A stretch of 64,000 nt of DNA from Pseudomonas sivasensis (GCF_013778505.1 NZ_JAAOWU010000023.1:23725-87724), one strand, 5' to 3'; positions 37,405 to 46,171 are shown, numbered from the stretch's first letter. The notes: generated from the sequence alone by a model not told the origin. A program made the numbers and translations.

Positions 37405-38364
37405 TCAGGGCAGGAAGATGATTTTGTCTGCACTGCCCTGGTTCACGTCTTCGTAGCACTGCGTCCCTTCGGCCAGCGCCACTTCGCGCAGGCCGACCGG
37501 CAGCGGCAGCAGCCCCTCATCAAAAAAGCGCCCGAACTGCTCCAGCATCACCGCGCACTGCTCGCAGCTGTAGAGCAATGAATTGATCCCCACCACCGAA
37601 CCTCCCTTGCGGTACAGCGCCAGAGCCGGCAATTGCACATGACCGTCCACGGGCGCAGCAATGATGGCGATACGGCCAAATGCCGCCAGACCCGCCACGG
37701 CGGCAGGCAGCCAGAAACCGGTGGTGTCGAAGATTACGTCGGCGCCGCCTGCGAACACTGCATTTACTTGCGAACCCAAGTCTTGCGGTTTAGCGAGGGT
37801 AATCGCCTCGAAACCTTGTGCCTGCAAAACCTCGACCTGCTCAACCCTGCGCACCGCCGCCAGCACCCGGGCGCCACGGATTTTCGCCAGGGCCAACGCC
37901 GCACTCCCCACGGCACCGTTGGCGCCGATCACCATCAACCGCGTGCCTTTGCCCACACCGCTGCGCTCCAGCGCATCCCAGGCGGTGGTGTACGGCACAC
38001 CCAGGCTCGCCGCCTGGGCAAAGCTCAAATGCGTCGGCTTATGGGCCACGCCCTTGGCAGACACCGTGAGGTATTGAGCGTGGGAGCCATCGGCAAAAAA
38101 ACCAAGATCGCGGCCGGTGCCCCAGACTTCCCGGCCCACCAATGCCTGCGGGCCTTCAACCACCACGCCAGCAAAATCGCGACCAGGAATGCGTGGCAGC
38201 GTGGTGTAAGGAAAGCGACCGAGCACGTTCTTTACATCGCTGGGGTTGAGGCCCGCAGCCTGGATTTTTACCAACACTTCATCAGCGCCCGGCACCGGTG
38301 TGGGAACGTCGATAAAGCTGAGGGCATTGAGATCGCCAGTAGCGGAAAATTGCAGGGCTTTCAT
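37405..38364 (-). CDS. Quinone-oxidoreductase-like zinc-independent dehydrogenase (MDR family)
   Basis: A 319-residue medium-chain dehydrogenase/reductase. The GroES-like N-terminal domain has IQAAGLNPSDVKNVLGRFP (about 33-51) and the Rossmann domain has the motif VIGANGAVGSAALALAK (about 145-161). The structural and catalytic Cys residues of zinc alcohol dehydrogenases are missing, which points to the quinone reductase branch (QOR-like), using NADPH. ATG at 38364 is chosen because MKALQFSATGD starts the conserved domain; an ATG five codons upstream is an alternative. It follows a XapX protein gene on the same strand. Confidence 0.83.
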   Translation of the reverse strand: MKALQFSATGDLNALSFIDVPTPVPGADEVLVKIQAAGLNPSDVKNVLGRFPYTTLPRIPGRDFAGVVVEGPQALVGREVWGTGRDLGFFADGSHAQYLTVSAKGVAHKPTHLSFAQAASLGVPYTTAWDALERSGVGKGTRLMVIGANGAVGSAALALAKIRGARVLAAVRRVEQVEVLQAQGFEAITLAKPQDLGSQVNAVFAGGADVIFDTTGFWLPAAVAGLAAFGRIAIIAAPVDGHVQLPALALYRKGGSVVGINSLLYSCEQCAVMLEQFGRFFDEGLLPLPVGLREVALAEGTQCYEDVNQGSADKIIFLP

Positions 38365-38395
38365 GGGCAGTACATCCATCGAAAAGAAAAAGACT

Positions 38396-38569
38396 TCAGG
38401 ACAACCAGGCACTGACCAACTGTCGCCCCATGGGCCACAGTTTTTCGCCGATCAACATGCCCATCAGGCCGACAAGCGCGATGGCCGGCGGCGCGGGTGA
38501 GCGAAAATCCAGCGCACCATAAATCACGCCGACAAACAGGCCAATGGCGAGGGAAATCAAGTAATTCAT
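38396..38569 (-). CDS. XapX domain small membrane protein
   Basis: A 57-residue protein with two hydrophobic helices (residues 3-20 and 30-43) and the family-typical core containing IGLFVGVIYGALDFRSPAPPAIALVGLMGM, quoted by its main elements LFVGVIYG, RSPAPPA and GLMGMLIGE. XapX proteins are small inner-membrane proteins of unknown function. The start MNYLIS is preferred to an upstream in-frame start because the family begins here. It lies 31 bases upstream of the oxidoreductase gene, so the two are probably co-transcribed. Confidence 0.8.
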   Translation of the reverse strand: MNYLISLAIGLFVGVIYGALDFRSPAPPAIALVGLMGMLIGEKLWPMGRQLVSAWLS

Positions 38570-38657
38570 GGGGGCAGCGCCGTGTGGGTTGGTGGGCTCA
38601 GTGTAGGGAGCCCCTCCCGCTGGCATCGGCCAACTGCTTCAGGATTTCGGCCAAACC

Positions 38658-39422
38658 TCAGCCGGTGTAGTGCGAAGGGGCCACACCGAGTTCGCGGCGG
38701 AACATGTCGCTGAAGCTGCTCGGCGAATAACCCAGGGACCGCGCAATCCCGCTGACCGACTGGCCCTGGATCAACTCCGCCACCGCCGTGGCGAGTTGCA
38801 CTTGCCGGCGCCATTCGGCGAACCCCATGCCCAGGTGGTTCTGGAACAGCCGCGCCAGGGTACGCACGCTGGCACCGGCCACCTCGGCATGCTGCTCGAA
38901 GGGGATCACCAGGGAAGGCGCAGCCATGACCGCCTGGCACGCGCTGATCAGTCGACGGTCGGCTTCAACCGGCATGGCGATGCGGATCCGGGAGCGACGC
39001 GCCCGCTGCAACTCCAGCAGGGCCAGGCCGACCACCGCGTCGTAATACGCACCGTCGCCGCTATCGCCCTCCTCCACCAGCGTGACGATCAACTCGCGCA
39101 GCAACCCACCGACCTCAATCACCTGCACCTGGCTGTCCAGCGTCGCCGCCAAGGCAGGACGCAGGTAGATATTGCGCATCTGCAAATCCGACACTACGCG
39201 AATCCCGTGCTCGACACCCGGCGGCAGCCATACCGCGCGCTGGGGCGGCACCACCAGGGCTTCGCGCGGGGTCTCGACCCACATCACGCCGCTCATGGCG
39301 TAAAGCAATTGGCCCCACTCGTGCCTGTGGGGTTCCACATACCACCCACGCGGGTAAGTACGCGCCAGAGGTTGCACGGGGACAGCGTGATCACTGAGGT
39401 CAGGTGGCGCGGCCAGAGCCAT
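38658..39422 (-). CDS. AraC family transcriptional regulator with cupin sensor
   Basis: A 254-residue regulator. The N-terminal cupin (about residues 20-110) includes PHRHEWGQLLYAMSG and the PPQRAVWLPPGVEH segment common to a large AraC subgroup. The C-terminal DNA-binding part has two helix-turn-helix motifs (VAGASVRTLARLFQNHLGMG near 173-192 and SVSGIARSLGYSPSSFSDMF near 222-241). The effector is unknown. It is upstream of the XapX and oxidoreductase genes on the same strand with an 88-base gap, so it may control them. No convincing ribosome binding site precedes the ATG. Confidence 0.85.
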   Translation of the reverse strand: MALAAPPDLSDHAVPVQPLARTYPRGWYVEPHRHEWGQLLYAMSGVMWVETPREALVVPPQRAVWLPPGVEHGIRVVSDLQMRNIYLRPALAATLDSQVQVIEVGGLLRELIVTLVEEGDSGDGAYYDAVVGLALLELQRARRSRIRIAMPVEADRRLISACQAVMAAPSLVIPFEQHAEVAGASVRTLARLFQNHLGMGFAEWRRQVQLATAVAELIQGQSVSGIARSLGYSPSSFSDMFRRELGVAPSHYTG

Positions 39423-39538
39423 GGGACGTACGTCAGTCTAGGATGAGCCACCATGGTAATGACCACCGCCCGACAATCCGAGTGAATTTTTGGCGCTCGT
39501 GGCGATCACTTGCTTACACCACCAGGGTTGATGGGCCG

Positions 39539-39781
39539 ATGAATAACGCAAAACTGTTTGTGATCGATTACACCCTCCATGGCGAGGCCAAGTCATTCAT
39601 TATCCGCCTGGAAAAACTCGATGCCGCCGAAGCTTGGCATTGGGCAAGCTGCGATGCCGGCGTCGGTCGTATTGGCCGTTTCGCCCGGGAGCAGGTTAAG
39701 AAGACCAGCCAGGTTCAGGCCGAGAAATTCGGCATCACCAACGTGCAATGGCGCCGCTCGGACGCGCGCGCCCAGGCTTGA
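39539..39781 (+). CDS. Small conserved Pseudomonas protein (DUF6555-like)
   Basis: An 80-residue soluble protein with no signal peptide or membrane segment. It is basic in its C-terminal half and contains the motif HWASCDAGVGRIGRF (about 34-48). I recall similar short proteins (DUF6555) only in Pseudomonas; the function is unknown. The start is the ATG giving MNNAKLFVIDY; a longer frame upstream has no support. It is followed 16 bases later by another small gene with a good ribosome binding site, suggesting a two-gene unit. Confidence 0.7.
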   Translation: MNNAKLFVIDYTLHGEAKSFIIRLEKLDAAEAWHWASCDAGVGRIGRFAREQVKKTSQVQAEKFGITNVQWRRSDARAQA

Positions 39782-39797
39782 TCAAGGAGAGATACCC

Positions 39798-40070
39798 ATG
39801 AATGTATGTGGCCAGGTCAATGGCAAGGCACGGATTGATTACACCCAGGACACCCTGTTTGGCCCACTGGCCAGGCATGTGGAATGCCAAGTGAGCGTGC
39901 AGCGCAAACCCGACAGACTGGTACTGAAGGTGTTCCAGCCGCTCCCGGATGATCTGCATGCAGCGAAAACGGTGGTGTTTGCCCTGGAGGGACGGCGGAC
40001 CAGCGGGGTGGTCAGAGGTCGGCAGCGCCTGTCGGACCATAGCCTCCGGCTGGAGTTGGAAACCCAATAG
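39798..40070 (+). CDS. Hypothetical 90-residue protein
   Basis: No family is recognised with confidence. The protein is 90 residues, soluble, beta-rich in appearance, and has no signal peptide. AAGGAGA sits eight bases before the ATG, which is strong evidence that it is translated. It follows the DUF6555-like gene by 16 bases and precedes a hairpin, so the two small genes look like one transcript. Codon use is like that of the neighbours. Confidence 0.68.
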   Translation: MNVCGQVNGKARIDYTQDTLFGPLARHVECQVSVQRKPDRLVLKVFQPLPDDLHAAKTVVFALEGRRTSGVVRGRQRLSDHSLRLELETQ

Positions 40071-40091
40071 CAGCTAACAGATAGATCAAAT

Positions 40092-40117
40092 GTGGGAACG
40101 GTTTTGACCGCTCCCAC
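40092..40117. terminator. Hairpin between the small-gene pair and the metallothionein gene
   Basis: GTGGGA-A-CGGT, a four-base loop, then ACCG-C-TCCCAC: a stem of ten pairs with one A/C mismatch, resembling a compact REP sequence. It separates two convergent transcripts and may end both. Confidence 0.6.
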
Positions 40118-40122
40118 CGCAT

Positions 40123-40293
40123 TCAACCGTCGGCCGACTTGGCACACTCGCAGCCCGTAGCCGCCGCACAGGGTTCACCATGGGCATGGTGCTCGGCACA
40201 GCCCTGGCAGCAATAGCCCTTTCCGTCTTTCATCACCGCTTCGACACCCAATACACATTTGCAGTGTGGGCAGGCACAGGTTTGATCTGGCAT
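40123..40293 (-). CDS. Bacterial metallothionein
   Basis: A 56-residue cysteine-rich protein with ten Cys: C6, C8, C11, C13, C28, C29, C32, C42, C48 and C50, and several His in the GCAEHHAHGEPC segment. The CxCxxCxC and CCxxC clusters are those of pseudomonad SmtA-type metallothioneins, which bind Zn(II) or Cd(II) in a cluster and buffer metals in the cytoplasm. The Cys after position 40 are in the longer Pseudomonas version of the fold. The start MPDQTCAC is the first ATG of the frame; a long unrelated frame does not exist on this strand. It is easily missed by gene finders because of its length. Confidence 0.92.
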   Translation of the reverse strand: MPDQTCACPHCKCVLGVEAVMKDGKGYCCQGCAEHHAHGEPCAAATGCECAKSADG

Positions 40294-40382
40294 GGTCAGA
40301 CTCCTTCATCATGGTCGTCTCGGTACGGCGAGCGCCGGCACCTTAAGCAATGACTGCCGGCTCACGCAGATCGTTCAAACCA

Positions 40383-40835
40383 TCAGTCGGTGCGCGTATT
40401 GCTGCGATACATGAACACCAGCGCCAGCGCCAGGCACACCATCGCCAGCATGCGACCGCCCGACAATTCGATGGCCGGGTTGCCCAGCCAGCCGAAGTTA
40501 TCGATCAGCATGCCCATGCCCAACTGCCCGGTGATCACCGCCACCGTGGCCACCGCCGTGCCGACCACCGGCACCGCACCGACCATCACCATCATGTACA
40601 CCACGCCGAACAGCGCGCCGGTCAGCTGCCATTTAGGCACGTCCAAGAGGCTCAACGCCTGTGCCGGTTCAAAGAAGAAAATCAACAGCGCGGTGGTGAG
40701 CGCGCCTACGGCAAAGGTCAGCAAACTGCTGCGCAACACACCCACTGTCTGGCCCAGGCGACCGTTGATCGCCGCCTGCACACTCAATACCGCACCGGCC
40801 GCGATGACCAGTACCAACAACAGAATCAGATTCAT
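40383..40835 (-). CDS. DUF606/YdcZ family DMT transporter subunit
   Basis: A 150-residue membrane protein with five hydrophobic helices, typical of the YdcZ (DUF606) branch of the drug/metabolite transporter superfamily. These proteins have half the size of EamA transporters. Recognisable elements are SVQAAINGRLGQTVG near 18-32 and the ITGQLGMGMLIDNFGW segment near 100-115. It starts 5 bases after the stop codon of the preceding paralogue, so the two are made together and probably pair as a heterodimeric exporter. The substrate is unknown. Confidence 0.85.
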   Translation of the reverse strand: MNLILLLVLVIAAGAVLSVQAAINGRLGQTVGVLRSSLLTFAVGALTTALLIFFFEPAQALSLLDVPKWQLTGALFGVVYMMVMVGAVPVVGTAVATVAVITGQLGMGMLIDNFGWLGNPAIELSGGRMLAMVCLALALVFMYRSNTRTD

Positions 40836-40839
40836 CGTC

Positions 40840-41328
40840 TTACCCTCGTGCGATCAGAACAAGTGCCACCACAATCAACGCCAGCGCGATCCAGCGCTCT
40901 CCATTGACTCGCTTGCGCGTCGTGCCGAACCAGCCGAAATGGTCGATCAGAACGCTCTTGCCCACCTGTCCTGACAGAATCGCGATCATGGTCATCGCAA
41001 TACCGATGTGCGGCGTGGCCAGGGTCAGTACCACCACGTACATCGGCCCCAGAAAACCGCCGATCAGCTGCCAGCGCGGCAAGTCCGTGAGCGCCGGGCC
41101 TTTTTGCGGACCGCTGAACAGCAGCAGCAAATACAGAATCGCCGAGCCCACGCCGAAGATGCTCAACGTCGCCCACAGGTGCCCCACCTGCACGCCCAAT
41201 GGGCCGAGCAAACCGGCCTCCACCGACAAGCCCATACCGGCGAGGATCACCAGCGGCAACAACAGCAACCGCAGAAGGTTTTTTTTCGGCGTGGCGTTCG
41301 CCACACCCTCGATAGAACTGGCCTGCAT
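40840..41328 (-). CDS. DUF606/YdcZ family DMT transporter subunit (paired paralogue)
   Basis: A 162-residue paralogue of the next gene, with an N-terminal basic extension (ATPKKNLLR) and five hydrophobic helices. The conserved element ILSGQVGKSVLIDHFGWFG (about 119-137) corresponds to ITGQLGMGMLIDNFGW in the partner. The pair follows the known pattern of small DMT transporters that work as two different subunits, possibly with opposite membrane orientation. It is divergent from a LysR gene 115 bases away that is the likely regulator. Confidence 0.85.
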   Translation of the reverse strand: MQASSIEGVANATPKKNLLRLLLLPLVILAGMGLSVEAGLLGPLGVQVGHLWATLSIFGVGSAILYLLLLFSGPQKGPALTDLPRWQLIGGFLGPMYVVVLTLATPHIGIAMTMIAILSGQVGKSVLIDHFGWFGTTRKRVNGERWIALALIVVALVLIARG

Positions 41329-41443
41329 ACATCACCTGCGCATCAACAAATGGATTAATGGCGCGCATTATCCAGTGGCCGTCCTGTGCGATAAATGGGA
41401 GCATGCCAACAACACCTTTGCGCAAAACGCACAGCCTGGAGCC

Positions 41444-42379
41444 ATGATGCAGGGTTTGAACGAGTTGAGTTTCAAGGCGCTGCGCCTGTTCGTCGCAGTG
41501 CTGGACCACGGCAGCTTCTCCGAAGTGGCGCGCCGCGAAAGCCTGGCGCCCTCCTCGATCTCGCGGCAGATCCAATTAATGGAGCAGGCCCTGGGGCAAC
41601 AGTTGTTGTATCGGCACACCCGCGCCGTCAGCCCCACCGAGGCTGGGCGCCTGCTAGGGCGGCACGCGCGCCTGATGCTCGAACAACTGGAAGCCGCCGG
41701 CCAGGCCCTGCAGGAACAGGAAAGTGAGCCCAGCGGCCTGGTGCGTATCAATGCGCCGATGGTGTTCGGCCAGCGTCACCTCTCGCCCTGGCTGGGCGAG
41801 TTGTGCCGCCGCTACCCCAAGCTGCAACTGGATATCCAGCAAACCGACACCTACGTCGACCCTCTGCAAGATGGCACCGACCTGCTATTTCGCATCGGCG
41901 TGCTCAACGACTCCGGCATGCAGGCACGTATCTTCGCGCCCCAGCGCTTTCGCATCGCCGCCAGCCCTGCTTACCTGACGAAGCACGGCACGCCCTCGCA
42001 CCCCGATGAACTGATCAACCACCAATGCCTGGCGTACAAGGGCATCACCGGCCAACAACGCTGGTTTTTCCGCCGCGACCAGGGCGACTGGACGCCCTAC
42101 AGCGTCAAAGGCCCGATCACTGGCAACCACGCCGACACCCTCACCCACGCCGCCGAACAAGGCCTGGGGCTGGTGGTGTTTCCATCCTGGTTGATCGGCG
42201 AAAGCTTGCGCGCCGGCACGTTGCACGCGGTGCTGACGGAGTACGAAGTGGCGACCACGCTGGAGCCGCAGCAAATTGCGGCGTTGTGGCCAGGGAGCCG
42301 GCGCTTGTCGCTGAAGGTGAGGACCGTGATTGATTACTTTGTGGAGTGTTTTGGGGCGGTGCCTTATTGGGATCGCTGA
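41444..42379 (+). CDS. LysR family transcriptional regulator
   Basis: A 311-residue LTTR. The N-terminal winged helix has ALRLFVAVLDHGSFSEVARR (about 11-30) and SSISRQIQLMEQALGQQLL, followed by a periplasmic-binding-protein-like effector domain (about 95-300). It belongs to the PBP2 type close to CrgA. ATG at 41444 is favoured by GGAG six bases upstream; a second ATG follows immediately. It is divergent from the DUF606 pair and is expected to control it. It is convergent, with no gap, to mntH. Confidence 0.9.
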   Translation: MMQGLNELSFKALRLFVAVLDHGSFSEVARRESLAPSSISRQIQLMEQALGQQLLYRHTRAVSPTEAGRLLGRHARLMLEQLEAAGQALQEQESEPSGLVRINAPMVFGQRHLSPWLGELCRRYPKLQLDIQQTDTYVDPLQDGTDLLFRIGVLNDSGMQARIFAPQRFRIAASPAYLTKHGTPSHPDELINHQCLAYKGITGQQRWFFRRDQGDWTPYSVKGPITGNHADTLTHAAEQGLGLVVFPSWLIGESLRAGTLHAVLTEYEVATTLEPQQIAALWPGSRRLSLKVRTVIDYFVECFGAVPYWDR

Positions 42380-42380
42380 C

Positions 42381-43700
42381 TCAAAACACCCATTGCCCAA
42401 TCAACCATGCATTCGCCCCACTGATCACCACAAATAGAAACCACACCAACACCCTGGTGGGCAGGCTATTCACAAACGGTCCCATCAGTTGCTTGTCGCC
42501 AGTCATGCGAATCAGCGGATACAGCGCAAACGGCAGCTGCAGGCTCAGCACCACCTGGCTCAGGATCAGCAATTTGCCGATGGCATCGTCACCCATCAGC
42601 CACACCCCGAGAAACGCCGGGATCAGCGCCAGCCCCCGGGTAATCAGGCGCCGCTGCCAGCAGGGAATGCGCAGGTTCAGGTAGCCTTCCATGATCACTT
42701 GTCCGGCGATGGTGCCGGTAAACGTCGAGCTTTGCCCGGACGCCAGCAAGGCAACGCCGAACAGGATGCTGGCAAAGGCGCCACCCACCAACGGATCGAG
42801 CAGGTGGTAAGCATCCTGGATTTCCACCACGTCGGTGTGGCCGGTCTTGTGGAATGCGGCGGCGGCGAGTACCAGGATGGCGGCATTGACCAGCAGGGCC
42901 AGGGCCAGGGAGCCGATGGTGTCAATGCGCGCCAGCTTGACCGCGTCCTGTTTGCTGGCCACGTCTTTACCGATCAGGCGGGTCTGCACGATTGAGCTGT
43001 GCAGGTAGAGATTATGGGGCATCACCGTAGCGCCCAGAATGCCGATGGCCAGGTACAGCGGCGCGGCATCGCTGATGGCCGACAGTGACGGCGTGAAGCC
43101 GCTGAAGACGTCCGGCCAATACGGTTTGATCAACACCAGCTCGATAAAGAAACACACCCCGATGGTCGCCACCAACGCCAGCATGATCGCTTCCAAGCGG
43201 CGAAAGCCTCGGTTTTGCAGGGCAAGGATCAGCAGCGTGTCAAAGGCCGTGATCACAATACCGGTCGTCAGGGAAACGCCCAGCAGGAGGTGAAACGCCA
43301 AGGCGCAGCCGAGCACTTCGGCCAGGTCGGTGGCAATGATGGAGATTTCCGCCAACGCCCATTGGGTGCGGGCGGAGCGCTTGCTGTAGCGCTCGCGGCA
43401 TAGTTGCGCCAGGTCTTTGCCGGTGGCGATGCCCAGTCGCGAGCACAGGCACTGCACCGCCATCCCCGCCAGGCTGGCCAGCAGCACCACAAATAAAAGG
43501 CTGTAGCCGTAGCGCGAACCGGCCTCGATGGCCGTAGCCCAGTTGCCCGGGTCCATGTAGCCAATGGAGATCAACAGGCCGGGGCCGGCAAACATGAGGG
43601 CACGCTTGAAGAACGACGCCTTGGGATCAACGGCGACAGAGCCCGCCACTTCCGGCGGGCAGAACGGGGCGGTAGCAATTTTAGGCAGGCTGAATTTCAC
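42381..43700 (-). CDS. mntH: Nramp family Mn2+/Fe2+ transporter
   Basis: A 439-residue inner-membrane H+-coupled importer of Mn2+ and other divalent metals with 11 helices. The metal-binding motif DPGN of helix 1 (about residues 51-54 in IGYMDPGNWATAIEAG) and the MPHNLYLHSS element of helix 6 (about 227-236) are intact, so transport function is likely. The length is normal. The stop codon is one base beyond the convergent lysR stop. No MntR or Fur box was recognised in the 40 bases upstream, where the next gene ends; its promoter may lie within that gene. Confidence 0.93.
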   Translation of the reverse strand: MKFSLPKIATAPFCPPEVAGSVAVDPKASFFKRALMFAGPGLLISIGYMDPGNWATAIEAGSRYGYSLLFVVLLASLAGMAVQCLCSRLGIATGKDLAQLCRERYSKRSARTQWALAEISIIATDLAEVLGCALAFHLLLGVSLTTGIVITAFDTLLILALQNRGFRRLEAIMLALVATIGVCFFIELVLIKPYWPDVFSGFTPSLSAISDAAPLYLAIGILGATVMPHNLYLHSSIVQTRLIGKDVASKQDAVKLARIDTIGSLALALLVNAAILVLAAAAFHKTGHTDVVEIQDAYHLLDPLVGGAFASILFGVALLASGQSSTFTGTIAGQVIMEGYLNLRIPCWQRRLITRGLALIPAFLGVWLMGDDAIGKLLILSQVVLSLQLPFALYPLIRMTGDKQLMGPFVNSLPTRVLVWFLFVVISGANAWLIGQWVF

Positions 43701-43740
43701 GCGGTATCCCAGGCAAACACACTCGACAGCGCGCAGCTTA

Positions 43741-45294
43741 TCAGTCGGACGCGACCGTGCGCATCACCGTGTCCCGTGGCAGGTCAAACGCTTCCACCAC
43801 CTGCACCACGAGGTCCATCTCCTGGTTCAGCGCCTCACGCTCCATGCGCTGGCGAATCACACCGATCACCAACACCGCCAGCGTCGTAATCGAATACGCC
43901 GGACCGGAAAACGCCCGAACACCACTCACCAGCAGCATCGCGGCCGCCAGTGCCTGCCCCACCACCGGAATCGCTGAGGCCGCCCCACGACGCAGGATAA
44001 ACCCGGTCAGCCCCGCCAGCGCCGTGCCGCTCAAAGCCGTGGTGGCCGAGCGCCCAACATCGAAACGCTTGAACAGGCCCTGCTCTTTTTGCGCGGCCGC
44101 CTTGAGCTCCGCGTCGAAGACCTGCCGGTCGGCATTACTGAGCTTGTCCTTGTACTGCTCGATCAGCTTTTGCGCGACCTGGGTTTCGATCTCTGCCAGC
44201 GCAACCGTTTCAAGCGACTCGTCAAACTTGATCCCCAGGCGCTGCGCCACGTCTTCGGCGATCTGGCGATAACTTACGCCATGCCCACGAGCCAGATTCA
44301 TAAAGCTATCGCCGCCCATGCGCTGTAACTCGATGGCCAGTTTGAGCGGCTCGCGCACCTTGGCATCAATCGATGCACTGCGCTTTTGCGCCATCAGTTC
44401 GGCGAGGAATTTCAACTCCTCCGGCCGCGCCTGCACCAAGGCTGGGAACAGTTCCACATCCTCCTCGGCAAAGCGCACCTCGCTGCTGCGCTGGTCGGAG
44501 CGGATCATGCCGCGCCGCTCGTGCAACAGGTCGGTGTACTGCACCACCGTCTGCAATTGCGGCCAATAGGCGGCGTGATCGAAGGTAGCCAAGTGCACAT
44601 TGGTGATCTTGGCCTTGAGTGCCGGCGTCACCTCGATTGCATAACGACCAATGCAGCGCTCGGTGTCCGGCTTAATGGCCAACGCCCAATCCTTGCTGGA
44701 GTGGCAGTTGATCAGCCGGCCCTTGAGTGGCGCCGACACCTCATCCCACGGGCTCGACGTGCAGATCGCCCCGCCCATCAGCAGTAGATTGTCCAACGGC
44801 AGTTCCCGCGCGGTTTCAGGGCTGGCCAGGAGGCTCTTGACCAGAATCCGCGCGCCCAGGGAATGGCCGATCAGGTTGATACGCCGCACGTTCAGCGACT
44901 CACCGTGCAGGTAACCCGCCAGCTCCGGCAGCAAACTCTTGGCCACTTCGTCCACCCGCGCCTCGACGCTTTTGTAGTGGTCGAGGAAATAGGCAATCGC
45001 CTTGCCCACACCGACGGTCGCCGCGCCGACACTGCCGCCGCCGAGCATCGCGCCGATCACGTCCTTGAAAGGCGCAAACAGGTTTTCCAGGAAGTGCCCC
45101 GCGGGCCAGAACAGCATCAGGTTGGTGGAGCCTTCGATGCCCGCCAACTGCGCCTTGAAATTGCCCAGTTGTTGCCGGTTGAAAAACGCCGAATAACCGT
45201 GAACATAGAGATTGAGCACGTCCCCCTGAGGCTCGCCACACAGTAGGAATGTGGGCTTGCGGGTGCGGTGCATTTCATCCCACTGGTGTTGCAT
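43741..45294 (-). CDS. Alpha/beta hydrolase fused to a YaaW/UPF0174-like domain
   Basis: A 517-residue fusion. Residues about 1-240 form an alpha/beta hydrolase of DUF726-like type with the nucleophile elbow GHSLG (near 139-143) and the MGGAICTSSPWDEV segment. Residues about 270-517 match E. coli YaaW as remembered: a DUF3944-like leader (EEDVELFPALVQ...ELKFLAELM), the ELQRMGGDSFMNLARGHGVSYRQI core, and a hydrophobic tail with two membrane helices and a VRAFSGPAYSITTLAVLVIG region. YaaW function is unknown. The fusion suggests that the hydrolase acts at the membrane on a substrate bound or exposed by the second half. ATG at 45294 is chosen because the domain begins there; ATG at 45273 is an alternative. 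The gene is alone on its strand. Confidence 0.8.
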   Translation of the reverse strand: MQHQWDEMHRTRKPTFLLCGEPQGDVLNLYVHGYSAFFNRQQLGNFKAQLAGIEGSTNLMLFWPAGHFLENLFAPFKDVIGAMLGGGSVGAATVGVGKAIAYFLDHYKSVEARVDEVAKSLLPELAGYLHGESLNVRRINLIGHSLGARILVKSLLASPETARELPLDNLLLMGGAICTSSPWDEVSAPLKGRLINCHSSKDWALAIKPDTERCIGRYAIEVTPALKAKITNVHLATFDHAAYWPQLQTVVQYTDLLHERRGMIRSDQRSSEVRFAEEDVELFPALVQARPEELKFLAELMAQKRSASIDAKVREPLKLAIELQRMGGDSFMNLARGHGVSYRQIAEDVAQRLGIKFDESLETVALAEIETQVAQKLIEQYKDKLSNADRQVFDAELKAAAQKEQGLFKRFDVGRSATTALSGTALAGLTGFILRRGAASAIPVVGQALAAAMLLVSGVRAFSGPAYSITTLAVLVIGVIRQRMEREALNQEMDLVVQVVEAFDLPRDTVMRTVASD

Positions 45295-45388
45295 TGGGCG
45301 GTGACTCCGGGTGACAAGGGTGGGCGATAGTAACAAAGGCAAGGCCCAAGGGAGGTGAATCCTGACCGACGTGGCAGCAGCAAAAGCC

Positions 45389-46171
45389 TCAGAACTGCGC
45401 GCCAGCCTTTGAGTTCGCCAGGTAGCGCGCCGGAGAATCCCCCAGGTTACGCCGGAACACCGACGTGAACGCACTGGAGCTGCTGAAACCCAACCCGAGC
45501 GCCACCTCGGTGATGGAAGCGCCATGGCTGAGCCGCGCAGTGGCTTCCAGCAGGCACACCTGCTGGCGCCAGGACACAAACGTCATCCCCGTGCTTTCCT
45601 GGAAATGGCGGGTGAACGTGCGTCGACTCATGTTCGACCACTCAGCCATCTCATCGAGGGTGATTTTTTGCGTGGGCGCCTCCAGGAAACGCTGACAGGC
45701 CCGCGCCAGCCGTGGTTCGCCAGGCAATGGTGCGCTGAGGGGCACCTCAGGCATGGCGCCGATCTCATCAATCAACAGCGTCAACACGCAGCGATGTCTC
45801 ACATTGAGTGGCATTGAGGGATCGATAGCCAGCGCCGCCTCCAGCAAATGCCTGAGCAAGGGCGACACTTCAAACACCTGACAGCGCGCTTGCAACCCCG
45901 CGCGCAGGACGGCATCGGCGTTCAGGTAGGTATTGAGCATCACCACCTCCCCGCGCATCTGCATTTCATGGGGCACACCACCGGGCACCCAAATCGCCCG
46001 CTGCGGCGGCACCACCCAATTGCCGAGGTCGGTGAACATTTTCAACGCACCGGTGGAGGCATAGGCGAACTGCCCACGCGCATGCGTGTGCCGCTCGAAA
46101 ACAGTGCCATTGGGGTATTCGCGTAGCGTCACCACGGCGTCAGGGCTGGAAAAATCAAAGGCTGGAATCAT
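45389..46171 (-). CDS. AraC family transcriptional regulator
   Basis: A 260-residue cupin-AraC protein. The sensor contains ERHTHARGQFAYASTGALK (about 25-43) and VPPQRAIWVPGGVPHEM (about 55-71), as in the regulator at 38658. The DNA-binding half has NMSRRTFTRHFQESTGMTFV (about 180-199) and SITEVALGLGFSSSSAFTSVFRR, quoted by its first and last parts SITEVALGLGF and SAFTSVF. It is divergent from an EamA exporter gene 103 bases away and probably regulates it. Confidence 0.88.
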   Translation of the reverse strand: MIPAFDFSSPDAVVTLREYPNGTVFERHTHARGQFAYASTGALKMFTDLGNWVVPPQRAIWVPGGVPHEMQMRGEVVMLNTYLNADAVLRAGLQARCQVFEVSPLLRHLLEAALAIDPSMPLNVRHRCVLTLLIDEIGAMPEVPLSAPLPGEPRLARACQRFLEAPTQKITLDEMAEWSNMSRRTFTRHFQESTGMTFVSWRQQVCLLEATARLSHGASITEVALGLGFSSSSAFTSVFRRNLGDSPARYLANSKAGAQF

